This document shows, one piece after another, positions 8,526 through 16,694 of a DNA stretch of 64,000 bases (the first letter of the stretch is position 1; each line of letters opens with the position of its first letter). Location: NCBI GenBank assembly GCA_019637685.1, contig JAHBVF010000025.1, positions 1 to 64,000 of the forward strand. Direction: 5' to 3'. The position numbers and the translations under genes are program-made. This DNA comes from Caldilineaceae bacterium. GTDB lineage: Bacteria > Chloroflexota > Anaerolineae > Caldilineales > Caldilineaceae. The notes under the pieces are model-generated. The model was given only the letters and a program-made list of their open reading frames with translations. It had not been told where the DNA came from and made no database searches.

Positions 8526-10223
8526 TTGATTTTGTATAAGAATCGTATGCGGCGTTCCCCCTTTGCCATTTTGGTTCTGACAGCGCTGGTTTTGCTTTTC
8601 GCCAGTTGTGGCGCTGATGAGCACCCAACCGCAACGCCACAACCACCTGCCCCAGCACCGAGCACCCCGCCAACCCCAGCGCCAGCAGACAGCCTTATCG
8701 GCCTCGATCTGTTGACCGCGCCGGGTGTGACCATCCAGTGCGATAGCTCGGAAGATGCGGAAGTCGTCTGTGGCAGCGCGGATGGGGTGCAGCATATCCA
8801 AACGACACTCCCGGCCAGCGGATACGCCCGCTGGAGTCTGCGCTTTCCGGCCACCCGCCACCCTCTGCGCGGCAATGAAATCCTCACGATCCACCGGCAG
8901 AGCAGCGGAAATCTGAAGACAAACGTATACACTGTGGAAGCGGATGGCACACGCACATTCGTGCCCATGAAAGGCTTCGGCCTGGCTCGCGGCTGGCAGA
9001 CAATCCACATTCCCCTGCGCAAATTTGTGGATGGCGATGGCAAGTCGCCGGACTTTTCCGCGGTCCGAGAAATTCAGCTCGCCTTTGAATGGGCAGATAT
9101 GCAGGGCGAATTTCTGCTCGACTCTCTGGGTTTCGCCGCTGTGTGGGAGGAGCAAATTGAACCGGTCACGGCTATCTCCGACATCCACGTGCCTGATGGT
9201 TTTGTGATTGAGGCCATCGCGGCCGACGGCCACAATCTCACCCAAATGGAGACGCCGACAGCCGATTCCTTGCTGGTCAGCGAGCAGGCCGGGCGCATCT
9301 GGTGGTATTGGGACGACAACGGCGACGGCTTCTACGAACGGCGACGGCTCTATGACACAGGATACAGCGAGGTCGTCGGTCTGCTCTACGATCCCCTGGA
9401 CGGGGCGGTCTGGATTAGCGGCCGGGGCCAGCTATGGCGCACCCAGGATACGGACGGCGACGGCGTGGCGGATGTGCAAGAGCTACGGGTGGACGGTCTG
9501 CCCTGGGGTCGCCACCAGAACAATGGCCTGGAATGGAATCCGGTGGCCGATCCCTTCAGCGGTGAGCCTGCCTATTCCTGGATATATTTTGGCCTGGGTT
9601 CCCAGGGCGATACGAATAGCGACGACCCCATCAGCGCCACTGTTCTGCGCTTTCCGCGCCTGGGCCGGGATCGGAATGATCTGCAAGTCGTCAGCCGGGG
9701 CAACCGCAATGCCTACGATGTGGTCTGGGCAGCGGTGGATGTCAACGGCGAAAGCCACTGGTCCCTCTTTGCCAGCGAAAACGGACCAGACTTCAACGAC
9801 GCGCCGGATGAGGTCAACCACATCCGTTGGGGGGTACACTACGGCTTCCCGGAGCAATTTGGCCTGACCCGCGACCCGGCCCAGACCCTCCCCAACGCCG
9901 GTCCCGTGGCCGAACTCCCCGGCCATTCCAGCGCCGACGGACTGGCCTTCGTCACTGCGGCTGACTGGCCCGCGGCGTACCGTACCCTCTACGTCAGCCT
10001 CTTCGGCGAAATCTTCGGCACGGAGCGGGTGGGCCATACCGTAGAACGCATCGCCCTCTCTCCCGTCCCCAATTCAGAGCCGCTCACCTTCCGGGGCGAA
10101 ACCTCGACTTTTATCGACGGGCTGGATCGTCCCCTGGCCATGACCACCGACAGCCAGGGCCAACTGCTGGTGGCGGATTATGTCACTGGTATCGTCTATC
10201 GGGTGCGCTATGTCGGGCCATAG
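8526..10223 (+). CDS. Lipoprotein with sorbosone-dehydrogenase-like beta-propeller
   Basis: A 565-residue predicted lipoprotein: hydrophobic N-terminus ending at Cys28 (LLFASC), then a Pro/Ala/Thr linker, a jelly-roll-like region (about 55-205), and a C-terminal six-bladed propeller resembling PQQ-dependent sugar dehydrogenases. Two EF-hand-like calcium loops (DDNGDGFYE, DTDGDGVADV) lie in the propeller. Whether it binds PQQ is unproven. The TTG at 8526 has AGGAAAGG five bases upstream; the ATG at 8547 is an alternative. Extracytoplasmic location is predicted. Confidence 0.75.
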   Translation: MILYKNRMRRSPFAILVLTALVLLFASCGADEHPTATPQPPAPAPSTPPTPAPADSLIGLDLLTAPGVTIQCDSSEDAEVVCGSADGVQHIQTTLPASGYARWSLRFPATRHPLRGNEILTIHRQSSGNLKTNVYTVEADGTRTFVPMKGFGLARGWQTIHIPLRKFVDGDGKSPDFSAVREIQLAFEWADMQGEFLLDSLGFAAVWEEQIEPVTAISDIHVPDGFVIEAIAADGHNLTQMETPTADSLLVSEQAGRIWWYWDDNGDGFYERRRLYDTGYSEVVGLLYDPLDGAVWISGRGQLWRTQDTDGDGVADVQELRVDGLPWGRHQNNGLEWNPVADPFSGEPAYSWIYFGLGSQGDTNSDDPISATVLRFPRLGRDRNDLQVVSRGNRNAYDVVWAAVDVNGESHWSLFASENGPDFNDAPDEVNHIRWGVHYGFPEQFGLTRDPAQTLPNAGPVAELPGHSSADGLAFVTAADWPAAYRTLYVSLFGEIFGTERVGHTVERIALSPVPNSEPLTFRGETSTFIDGLDRPLAMTTDSQGQLLVADYVTGIVYRVRYVGP

Positions 10224-10326
10224 GGAGTGAGAAGTAAATACGTAAAACGTGAAACCAAAACGTTCTCTCACCTTTTATGTGATTTGCGTTTTTGTTGCCA
10301 ACGAACTACCCGATATCCAATGCCCT

Positions 10327-11370
10327 CTACTTTGCCCCGCGCACCGCGATTTTCACAACTGTCTCGCCGTCCAACTGATATGTGCCGTTGAGCGCGTCAA
10401 AACCATCGGCCACGCCTTCCAGAGGCAGCACGTGGCTGACCAGATCGGAGAAGGGGTATTCGTTGCGTTCCAGGATTGTCAACCCGCGTACGAAATGGTT
10501 GTAGCGGCTGCCCCAGATGCCCTCCAGACGCAGGTTGCGGCGCAGAAAGTGGAGATTGGGATTGACCGCGATTGTGCCGATGTCCACAAAATGGCCGACT
10601 TCGACAAAAGTGCCGTCGGTCTTCACATATTCCAGCCCTTCGGGGAAGGCGGGCAGAAAGCCCGCACATTCGAAGACCACATCCGCGCCTTCGTTTTTGC
10701 GGGTTTCGGCCAGCACAATTTTCTGCCGCTCTTTTACATCTCCATATTCGCCAATATCTACTGTGACATCCGCGCCCAGCCGTTTGGCCAGTTCCAGCCG
10801 TTCGGGCGGGCCGCCGATGACAATGACTTTGCCCGCGCCGCTGGCTCGCGCCGCGGCCGCGGTGAGCAGCCCAATCGCGCCGGACCCCTGGACGATGACT
10901 GTATCCCCGATCTCCATTTTGGAGCGCATGACCGAATGGGTGGCGACGGCAAAGGGTTCGGCCAACACCCCGACTTTGGCCGGGCCGTCGAATTTGACCC
11001 AGCAATTCTGGGGATCGGTCATATAAATGTACTCACCGAAGCCGCCGCTGAAGGGCTGATCCGCGCCCCGGAATCCATAGGCCACGCCGCTGTTGCGGGG
11101 GTGATAGACCACCCGATCCCCCTCTTTGAGCGGATTGCCCAGAAAGTCTTCTGTCACACCTTTGCCCAGCCCGGCCACAATGCCCACGGCTTCGTGGCCC
11201 ATCAGTGTTTCTGTGGCGATACTTTTTTGCCAGTTGTGCAGATCCGTGCCGCAGATGCCGCCCAATTCCTGGCGCAGCAGAAGCGTGCCCGGCGCAGGAT
11301 CGGGCACGGCAAATTCACGAATCTGAAATTCCTGTCCCAAAACAGTTACAGCCCGTCCGGTGGTAGGCAT
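10327..11370 (-). CDS. Zinc-dependent alcohol/polyol dehydrogenase family
   Basis: A 347-residue medium-chain dehydrogenase. Catalytic zinc ligand Cys40 (GGICGTDLHNW), His59-Glu60 (MGHE) and the nucleotide-binding GSGAIGLL are visible. The structural-zinc four-Cys lobe normally near residues 90-110 is absent; that stretch reads HPRNSGVAYGF. Such variants exist among threonine- and sorbitol-dehydrogenase-like enzymes. Substrate unknown. AAAGGAG precedes the ATG at 11370 with good spacing. The 190-nt gap upstream to the glycosyltransferase gene shows nothing obvious. Confidence 0.88.
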   Translation of the reverse strand: MPTTGRAVTVLGQEFQIREFAVPDPAPGTLLLRQELGGICGTDLHNWQKSIATETLMGHEAVGIVAGLGKGVTEDFLGNPLKEGDRVVYHPRNSGVAYGFRGADQPFSGGFGEYIYMTDPQNCWVKFDGPAKVGVLAEPFAVATHSVMRSKMEIGDTVIVQGSGAIGLLTAAAARASGAGKVIVIGGPPERLELAKRLGADVTVDIGEYGDVKERQKIVLAETRKNEGADVVFECAGFLPAFPEGLEYVKTDGTFVEVGHFVDIGTIAVNPNLHFLRRNLRLEGIWGSRYNHFVRGLTILERNEYPFSDLVSHVLPLEGVADGFDALNGTYQLDGETVVKIAVRGAK

Positions 11371-11561
11371 AGGTCAACTCCTTTTGAAAGGAAAATGGAT
11401 GAGAAGACAGTCGGGTGATTGGGCTGGCAGCGCGCCCGTGGATTGAAGTGGATGACAGAAGCACCCTGTGTTGGCTGTACGCTATCACAGGGCGCTTGGA
11501 CTGTCAAAGGAAGAATCGATACATCCGATCAGCGGGCCGCGCAAGACGGATTTAAGACGGA

Positions 11562-14012
11562 TCAACGGACTCGCCCCTCCTGCACCTGGCCCAGACGAAT
11601 TTCCTCGCCATCGACCGACAGGACGAGGGCCGCGTCGTTGTGATAGGTGATCTCCACATCCGCGCGCACAAAGTCATTTGCCTGCCATAGACCCGTGGGA
11701 TAATCCGCGCCAGCCAGCGCCGCGCTGATCTGCTCGTCGCCCAGTTTCAGGGTGAGTTGCAGGTCCTGGGGCCAGTCCGCGGGGAGGGGGGACGGGGCCT
11801 GCCAGTAGAGAGTTATGTGGAGACTTTCGCCCGGCAAAAGGGGGCGGCTGGGGTCGTGCGCGTACCCCTGCGCATAGGCGTCGTAGCCGATCAGCGTCAC
11901 CGGTCCGAGCGGCTGGTCGAGCCGGGCGTGCATATCCACAATCTCGGCTGGCAATGGGTGTAGGGGGCGGGCTATGTGAATCGCACCCAATGCTAGGGCG
12001 TCGCCATCTGACACAGGCAGTCGCGCGCCCGTTTCGGAATCGTAGAGCGCGAGGATCAGCCGATAGTCCACGGGCGGCGCGCCCGGTGGCGCGTAGAGGC
12101 CCCGGTTGTCCACAACCTGCGCGGCTGGCGGCCAACTGTCCGTGGGCAGTCCGCCGCCGCCCGGTTCTCCGTCCTGCTGGCCCACCACCTGATTCTGTGG
12201 GTTGAGCAGTTGGAGGGTGGCTTTGTAGCGGCGATCGAGGGGGGCGGTCGTCTGCCAGTAAAGAGCGATGGGCAGACTGGTCCCGGCCACAACTGTGCGC
12301 TCGGCGGGCAGGCAGATTTGGGTCAATTGGATGGCGTTGCCAAAGTTGACGGGCGGTGTGAACTCCTCGCAGGTCAGTTGGTTGGGGAGGGTGTATTGGA
12401 CAAATCGCACGTTGCCTTGCCAGCTTTCCAGCCCTTTGAAGGCGTGACGGTTGAGCCAGCCTTCCACAATCCCGTCGGGGTCGGCCTGCTCTGTGGCCCA
12501 GAAAAGGGCGAACAGTTGGCGGCGATCTGCCAGCGCGGCGGCCAGCGCGGCTTCGGTGGCTGCCCGAGCCGGCGGGCGTTGCGCGGGCAGGGCCAGCACA
12601 GGCAGGCCCGGATCGTAAATGCGCCAGACATCTGCCTGTCCCGGCGCGTTGAGGATCACCAGGTCCGTGGCCGGATCGCCCAGCGCCGCAACTGTCGTGG
12701 CCATCCCCGCGTAGTTGTCGCGGGCAGCGGGGTCCGCGTAGTAGGTGGGGAGCACGGCATAGGCGAGAAGGACGGCAGCAAGTGGCAAGGCATACTGCGT
12801 GCTGCGTGCTGCGTAAGTAGCGGCGCGCTTAATAGAATACGGAATACGCGGCACACAGCACGCAGCCAACACGCACCAGGCCGGTGACGCCACTAACAGA
12901 AACTTTAAAAATGAGTCGCTGAAAAGTCCCAAGCCAAACATCAGCCCAATGGGAGCCAGCAGCCAGAGAGCCAGCAAGGGCGCGGCGGGATTGCGACGCA
13001 GCCGCCACAGACCGATGAGCGGCAGCAGGCCGACGAGCAGCAGCCAGGACCAGGCCAGTTCGGGTCCGCTGCGGATGGGGCCGACGGCCAGCGTTTGCAA
13101 CGTCAGGCGCAGACCGTCCAGCGCGGAGGCATCCACACCGCCCGCGGGCCAGTGCAAGACCCGGTCGATGGCGGTGGGCAGCCAGGGCAGGAAGAGGAGG
13201 AGGGCGATGAGGTTGGCGAGGAGGAAGGGGATGAGCGATTGGGTGATTGGGTGATTGGGTGATTGGGAGGGTTCGTATTGAGTCTTGCGTATGGCGGACA
13301 AGTCCCGGCGGCGCAGCCAGAGAAAAGCGACGCTAACAGAGGCAAGGATGACAGGAAAAATGTAGTGGGTCCACAGGCCCGCGGCGGCAAGCAAGGAAAA
13401 AGAAATAGTGAATTGTGAATGATGGCGTATTACCTGCCGCCTGCTATCTGCCATCGGCAACGCCACCCAGACCAGCGCCGCGCTTTCCAGCATCAGCAGG
13501 CTGTACATGCGCGCTTCCTGGCTGTAGAAGATTTGGAAGGGATTGAGCGCGGCGAGGAGGGCAGCGAACAGCGAGACCGCCGACCGCCGACCGCCGACCG
13601 CAGATCGGGCAATCGCGTAGACAACGGCGACCGTCAGCGTGCCAGTGAGTGCGGAGAAGGCGCGCAAGGCGAGAGGACTGTAGCCGAATGCCAGACTCCA
13701 CAACTTCAGCAGCCAGTAGTAGCCCGGCGGGTGGATGTCCGCGGCCGCCGCCGCCGCGATCTGGGCGAAGCTGCGTTGGACCAGCGCCCAGGTGTTGCCC
13801 TCGTCGTGCCAATAGGAGGAGCAGGTGAGGCAGTGTAGGCGGAGGGAGAGGGCCACGCCCAGGATGAGGAGGAGGGCGAGTTTTTCGGCGCGGGGCGAAA
13901 ATAGGGATTGGGGATTGGGAATTGGGGATTGGGTAGGGTTTGATTCGTCGGGTTCAGATGGACGAAGAGAAGACGAAATCTCCAATCTCTTAATCTCCAA
14001 TCTCTTTTCCAC
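11562..14012 (-). CDS. GT39-like membrane glycosyltransferase with repeat-derived insertions
   Basis: About 816 residues. The N-terminal half has around ten hydrophobic segments and an Asp/Glu motif in the first loop (SSYWHDEGNTW), like polyprenol-phosphate-sugar-dependent GT39/ArnT-type transferases. The C-terminal half is extracytoplasmic beta-sandwich. Tracts encoded by short dispersed repeats interrupt the reading frame without breaking it: NPTQSPIPNPQS (13904-13940), a GGRRSAV tract (13574-13606), SRRQVIRHHSQFT (13402-13452), SPNHPITQS (13236-13270) and AARSTQYA (12787-12877). The start is uncertain: GTG at 14012 or TTG at 14000 or 13985, all overlapping or adjoining the upstream gene end. 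Acceptor unknown. Confidence 0.72.
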   Translation of the reverse strand: MEKRLEIKRLEISSSLRPSEPDESNPTQSPIPNPQSLFSPRAEKLALLLILGVALSLRLHCLTCSSYWHDEGNTWALVQRSFAQIAAAAAADIHPPGYYWLLKLWSLAFGYSPLALRAFSALTGTLTVAVVYAIARSAVGGRRSAVSLFAALLAALNPFQIFYSQEARMYSLLMLESAALVWVALPMADSRRQVIRHHSQFTISFSLLAAAGLWTHYIFPVILASVSVAFLWLRRRDLSAIRKTQYEPSQSPNHPITQSLIPFLLANLIALLLFLPWLPTAIDRVLHWPAGGVDASALDGLRLTLQTLAVGPIRSGPELAWSWLLLVGLLPLIGLWRLRRNPAAPLLALWLLAPIGLMFGLGLFSDSFLKFLLVASPAWCVLAACCVPRIPYSIKRAATYAARSTQYALPLAAVLLAYAVLPTYYADPAARDNYAGMATTVAALGDPATDLVILNAPGQADVWRIYDPGLPVLALPAQRPPARAATEAALAAALADRRQLFALFWATEQADPDGIVEGWLNRHAFKGLESWQGNVRFVQYTLPNQLTCEEFTPPVNFGNAIQLTQICLPAERTVVAGTSLPIALYWQTTAPLDRRYKATLQLLNPQNQVVGQQDGEPGGGGLPTDSWPPAAQVVDNRGLYAPPGAPPVDYRLILALYDSETGARLPVSDGDALALGAIHIARPLHPLPAEIVDMHARLDQPLGPVTLIGYDAYAQGYAHDPSRPLLPGESLHITLYWQAPSPLPADWPQDLQLTLKLGDEQISAALAGADYPTGLWQANDFVRADVEITYHNDAALVLSVDGEEIRLGQVQEGRVR
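12787..12877. repeat. In-frame dispersed repeat inside the glycosyltransferase gene
   Basis: TGCGTGCTGCGTGCTGCGTA near 12789 pairs imperfectly with CACACAGCACGCAGCC near 12853, forming a long hairpin inside the coding sequence. The left half matches the copy at 5820-5850. The translated insert contains CCVPRIPYSIKRAATYAARS, unlike the surrounding membrane protein. Confidence 0.65.
13236..13268. repeat. GATTGGGT tandem repeat within the glycosyltransferase gene
   Basis: Four tandem GATTGGGT/GATTGGGA units lie in the coding sequence and encode an SPNHPITQS-type loop. A related ATTGGGGATTGGGA tract lies at 13904-13933 in the same gene. Confidence 0.7.
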
Positions 14013-15270
14013 CCGTATAGTCCCGCATACTCTTATAGACCGGCATCGGCGTGAAGTCTGGAGCCAACAGTCTAAAGTAGGCTTCGGGCTGGCGGTTCTC
14101 TTCCCACACATCTGTGGCCCGCTTCAGATACCAGACATTGGCCACGCCCAGCCAGGGCCATTCGTCCCGGATGCGCTGGTAGGCGGCGGGCAGATAGGCG
14201 GCCTGCTGCGCCAGTGTAACCCGGCCATAACGGGCTTCCACATCCTCCGGCGCGGCGTTCCAGTTCATCTCGCTGATCCAAATGGGCTTGGCTCCGTCGC
14301 CGTTGGCAACCATCACATCCCGCATATATTGGGGACGGCCAAAGTTCATCACCCGTGGCTGCATCCGGTGGTCGGTCGGGCCGGACCAGAGACCGTAGCC
14401 CTGGGCTGCCATTACATCAAAATAGGGGGCCGCGCCCGCGTCGTACATCCGCTGTAAAAAGAGCAGATCGCTGAAATTGCGCCCCGGAATTGTCGTGCCG
14501 TCCAGATCAATTGTGGCGGCCAGCGCGCCGGCGATAACGACGATCTCCGGGTTGGCGGCTCGGGCCGCGGTCGCGCCTGCCTTCAGCAGCTCCGTGTACT
14601 GCGCCGGGCTGATGGGATAGACGCCCCACTCCGGGTTGATGTTGGGTTCGTTCCAGAGTTGAATGTACTTCACCCGGCCCCGATAGCGGCTGACCAGTGC
14701 GGCCACAAAGTCGGCGTAGTCCTGGTAGTCGTCGGGTGGGGCATAGGAACCCACTTCATCGCCCCCGGCCCGGCTCCACGCGGGCGGGTTGCTGATGCGC
14801 ACAATCAGTTCCATCCCGTTCTGTTCGGTCAGTCCGACGATCTGATCGTACTTTTCCCAGGCCGAGCGGTAGGGCTGGTGGCGGCGATCTTCAAAGTCGC
14901 CTTTGCCGTGGATTTCGATGTCTTCCCAGGGGAACTCCTGACGCAGCCAGTGAAAGCCCGCGTCTGCCGCCATTTTTACAGCCAAAGCGCGCTTGGCCGG
15001 TTCTGCTTCCTGCTCCAGAAAAACGTTGACACCGAAGGGGTCTACATCGGCGTGCGCACTTACTGCGGCCGGGGCCAATTTCACGTGGGGACGCAGCAGC
15101 CCCGCGGCCAGATCGCTCACCCCCTTGACTTGGGCGGCAAAGGCTTCCTCGCCCGTCTGTTGCCACATCCAATTCCGGGCTGGGGGGGTGCTCAACAACA
15201 AAAGGGCCAGCCCGCCGCAAACGAGCAGGCCAGCCCAAAGAATGAGGGTTTGTCTAACTGCGGATTTCAT
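13990..15270 (-). CDS. Membrane-anchored glycoside hydrolase-like (clan A fold)
   Basis: A 426-residue protein with an N-terminal membrane anchor (about 8-26) and a TIM-barrel domain. The acid/base Glu is in QLWNEPNINPEWG and the likely nucleophile Glu in WISEMNWN, the two signature strands of clan GH-A (GH5/GH39-like) enzymes. Substrate unknown; the adjacent GT39-like gene suggests cell-surface glycan work. The C-terminus (GGKEIGD) falls in an ATTGGAGATTAAGAGATTGG repeat shared with the start of the next gene. The ATG at 15270 overlaps the stop of the small upstream gene by four bases (ATGA), indicating coupling. Confidence 0.75.
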   Translation of the reverse strand: MKSAVRQTLILWAGLLVCGGLALLLLSTPPARNWMWQQTGEEAFAAQVKGVSDLAAGLLRPHVKLAPAAVSAHADVDPFGVNVFLEQEAEPAKRALAVKMAADAGFHWLRQEFPWEDIEIHGKGDFEDRRHQPYRSAWEKYDQIVGLTEQNGMELIVRISNPPAWSRAGGDEVGSYAPPDDYQDYADFVAALVSRYRGRVKYIQLWNEPNINPEWGVYPISPAQYTELLKAGATAARAANPEIVVIAGALAATIDLDGTTIPGRNFSDLLFLQRMYDAGAAPYFDVMAAQGYGLWSGPTDHRMQPRVMNFGRPQYMRDVMVANGDGAKPIWISEMNWNAAPEDVEARYGRVTLAQQAAYLPAAYQRIRDEWPWLGVANVWYLKRATDVWEENRQPEAYFRLLAPDFTPMPVYKSMRDYTGGKEIGD

Positions 15271-15590
15271 CGAGCCGTTTCTGGATAAAATGCAGGGCGT
15301 ATTGGAGTGCTACTTTCGGATTCCGTCAATAGCGAACGAATCGACTCCATTGCTTCAATGCTGTTTTGCCAATCAATGTAATCTTCCCAGGCCGGGTGCG
15401 CGACAATTCGTCCCTCGGATATCGCCTGCTTCAATTGATTGGGCCAGACGAGCGTGTATCGTTCGCGCAGTTGCGCTATTTCAGCCTCGATCAACGAAAT
15501 CTCGCGCACGAGAAATGCTTTCAAACTTTGTTGAAGAATGACCTCTTCCGGCAATGAAAATTCTTTAGCTACTGATTGCAGTGTGAGCAT
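15267..15590 (-). CDS. Small antitoxin-like helical protein
   Basis: A 107-residue mostly helical protein with a coiled-coil-prone stretch (REISLIEAEIAQLRERY). I recognise no named domain. It resembles small orphan antitoxin-like proteins usually paired with a DUF-type toxin, but no toxin gene is adjacent, so that is weak. It is coupled by a 4-nt overlap to the glycosidase-like gene downstream and is somewhat richer in AT than its neighbours. Confidence 0.6.
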   Translation of the reverse strand: MLTLQSVAKEFSLPEEVILQQSLKAFLVREISLIEAEIAQLRERYTLVWPNQLKQAISEGRIVAHPAWEDYIDWQNSIEAMESIRSLLTESESSTPIRPAFYPETAR

Positions 15591-15599
15591 CGTCCACTC

Positions 15600-16583
15600 C
15601 TACCGGCGCACAAATGTAATCCCCGTACACTGGACACTCTCATTGATTGTCTTGACCCATTTGGGCGATTGGGGTGTCAAATCACCGAAGCCGCTGCCTT
15701 CGGTCTGCCCACCCGCGGGCATAGAGCCAGGACATTGCACCACATAGATTTCCACGGTTGTGCCAGCGGGGGCCGGGCCACCAAAAGGCGAGAAGCCCCA
15801 ATTGCCGTCGCCCACGCCATCGCAGCCGGAACATTTGGTGTTGCGCGGGCCATAGAAGGCGATGTGTACGCAGACGGCATTGATCAATGAATTGTCCGAT
15901 GCCCGGGTGAAGCCGTTGAAATAGGTGGTGCCTGGGTTGGGATCACAGCGCTCGGTGTCCAGCAACAGGAAGGGGAAATTGGGCACGGCTGTGGCCGCGG
16001 GCTGGGGCGGTGGGGGTGGGCTGGTGGGTGCCGCGGGCGCAGGGGTGTTGGTGGGCGGGATAACCGGCGGCGCGGGAATGTTGGCCGCTACCTGCACGCC
16101 ACCGGTGTTTTCACCAGTGACCAATTGGGCGAATACCCACCCCGTCTGCCCGTTGAAGTTGATCTGCCACCAATCCCCCGCGGGGTTCTTGCCGGTGACG
16201 GTGAAACGCTGGCCCGCGTTGGCCGCACCAATAATGTTGTAATTTGTGCCTGGTCCGCCCCGGATGTTCATCGCCGCAGTGGTCGTCACCGATGCTTCGG
16301 TGGGCGCGGGCGTGTCGGTGGCTGTCGGCTCCGCGGCCACGGGTGTATCCGTCGCCGCGGCCGCGGGATTGGCCACAGCTATGGCGGTGGCCGTGGCTGC
16401 TTCCTCCGCGGCCCGGGCCGTGGCGGCCGCGCCAGGATCAACCGGCGCGATGACTACTTCCACTGTGGGGGTGAAGGTAGGCACAGGTGTGTTGGTGGGC
16501 AGAGGCGGCACTGGCGTCGAGCCTAAATTGCAGGCAGCCAGGGCAAATGCGGTGAGAACAAGCAGCAGAAGACGTATTCGCAT
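15600..16583 (-). CDS. SH3-domain lipoprotein
   Basis: A 327-residue predicted lipoprotein. The signal peptide ends at Cys18 (FALAAC), followed by a Thr/Pro/Ala linker, a bacterial SH3 (SH3b) domain at roughly 105-160 (MNIRGGPGTNYNIIG, GWVFAQLV), a second Pro-rich linker and a C-terminal domain with six Cys, probably disulfide-bonded. SH3b domains commonly bind peptidoglycan or peptides. The ATG at 16583 has GAAGGA upstream and lies about 40 nt downstream of a strong promoter. In-frame sequence beyond it overlaps the promoter and is not coding. Confidence 0.82.
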   Translation of the reverse strand: MRIRLLLLVLTAFALAACNLGSTPVPPLPTNTPVPTFTPTVEVVIAPVDPGAAATARAAEEAATATAIAVANPAAAATDTPVAAEPTATDTPAPTEASVTTTAAMNIRGGPGTNYNIIGAANAGQRFTVTGKNPAGDWWQINFNGQTGWVFAQLVTGENTGGVQVAANIPAPPVIPPTNTPAPAAPTSPPPPPQPAATAVPNFPFLLLDTERCDPNPGTTYFNGFTRASDNSLINAVCVHIAFYGPRNTKCSGCDGVGDGNWGFSPFGGPAPAGTTVEIYVVQCPGSMPAGGQTEGSGFGDLTPQSPKWVKTINESVQCTGITFVRR

Positions 16584-16623
16584 CAGGTGAAAATCCTTCA
16601 ATAAAAATGGCAACAGTGGGCGG

Positions 16624-16652
16624 AGTATAGCATACGCAATGGCAACGATCAA
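16624..16652 (-). promoter_or_regulatory. Sigma70-type promoter of the SH3 lipoprotein gene
   Basis: Reading the minus strand: TTGATC (16652-16647), a 17-nt spacer ending TGC, then TATACT (16629-16624). Spacing is ideal and the -10 is extended. It lies between the helicase-loader gene end and the lipoprotein start. Confidence 0.65.
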
Positions 16653-16694
16653 AGCGGTGGCCGTGTTCCGGGTGTTGCTTTTGGCAAAAATTGT

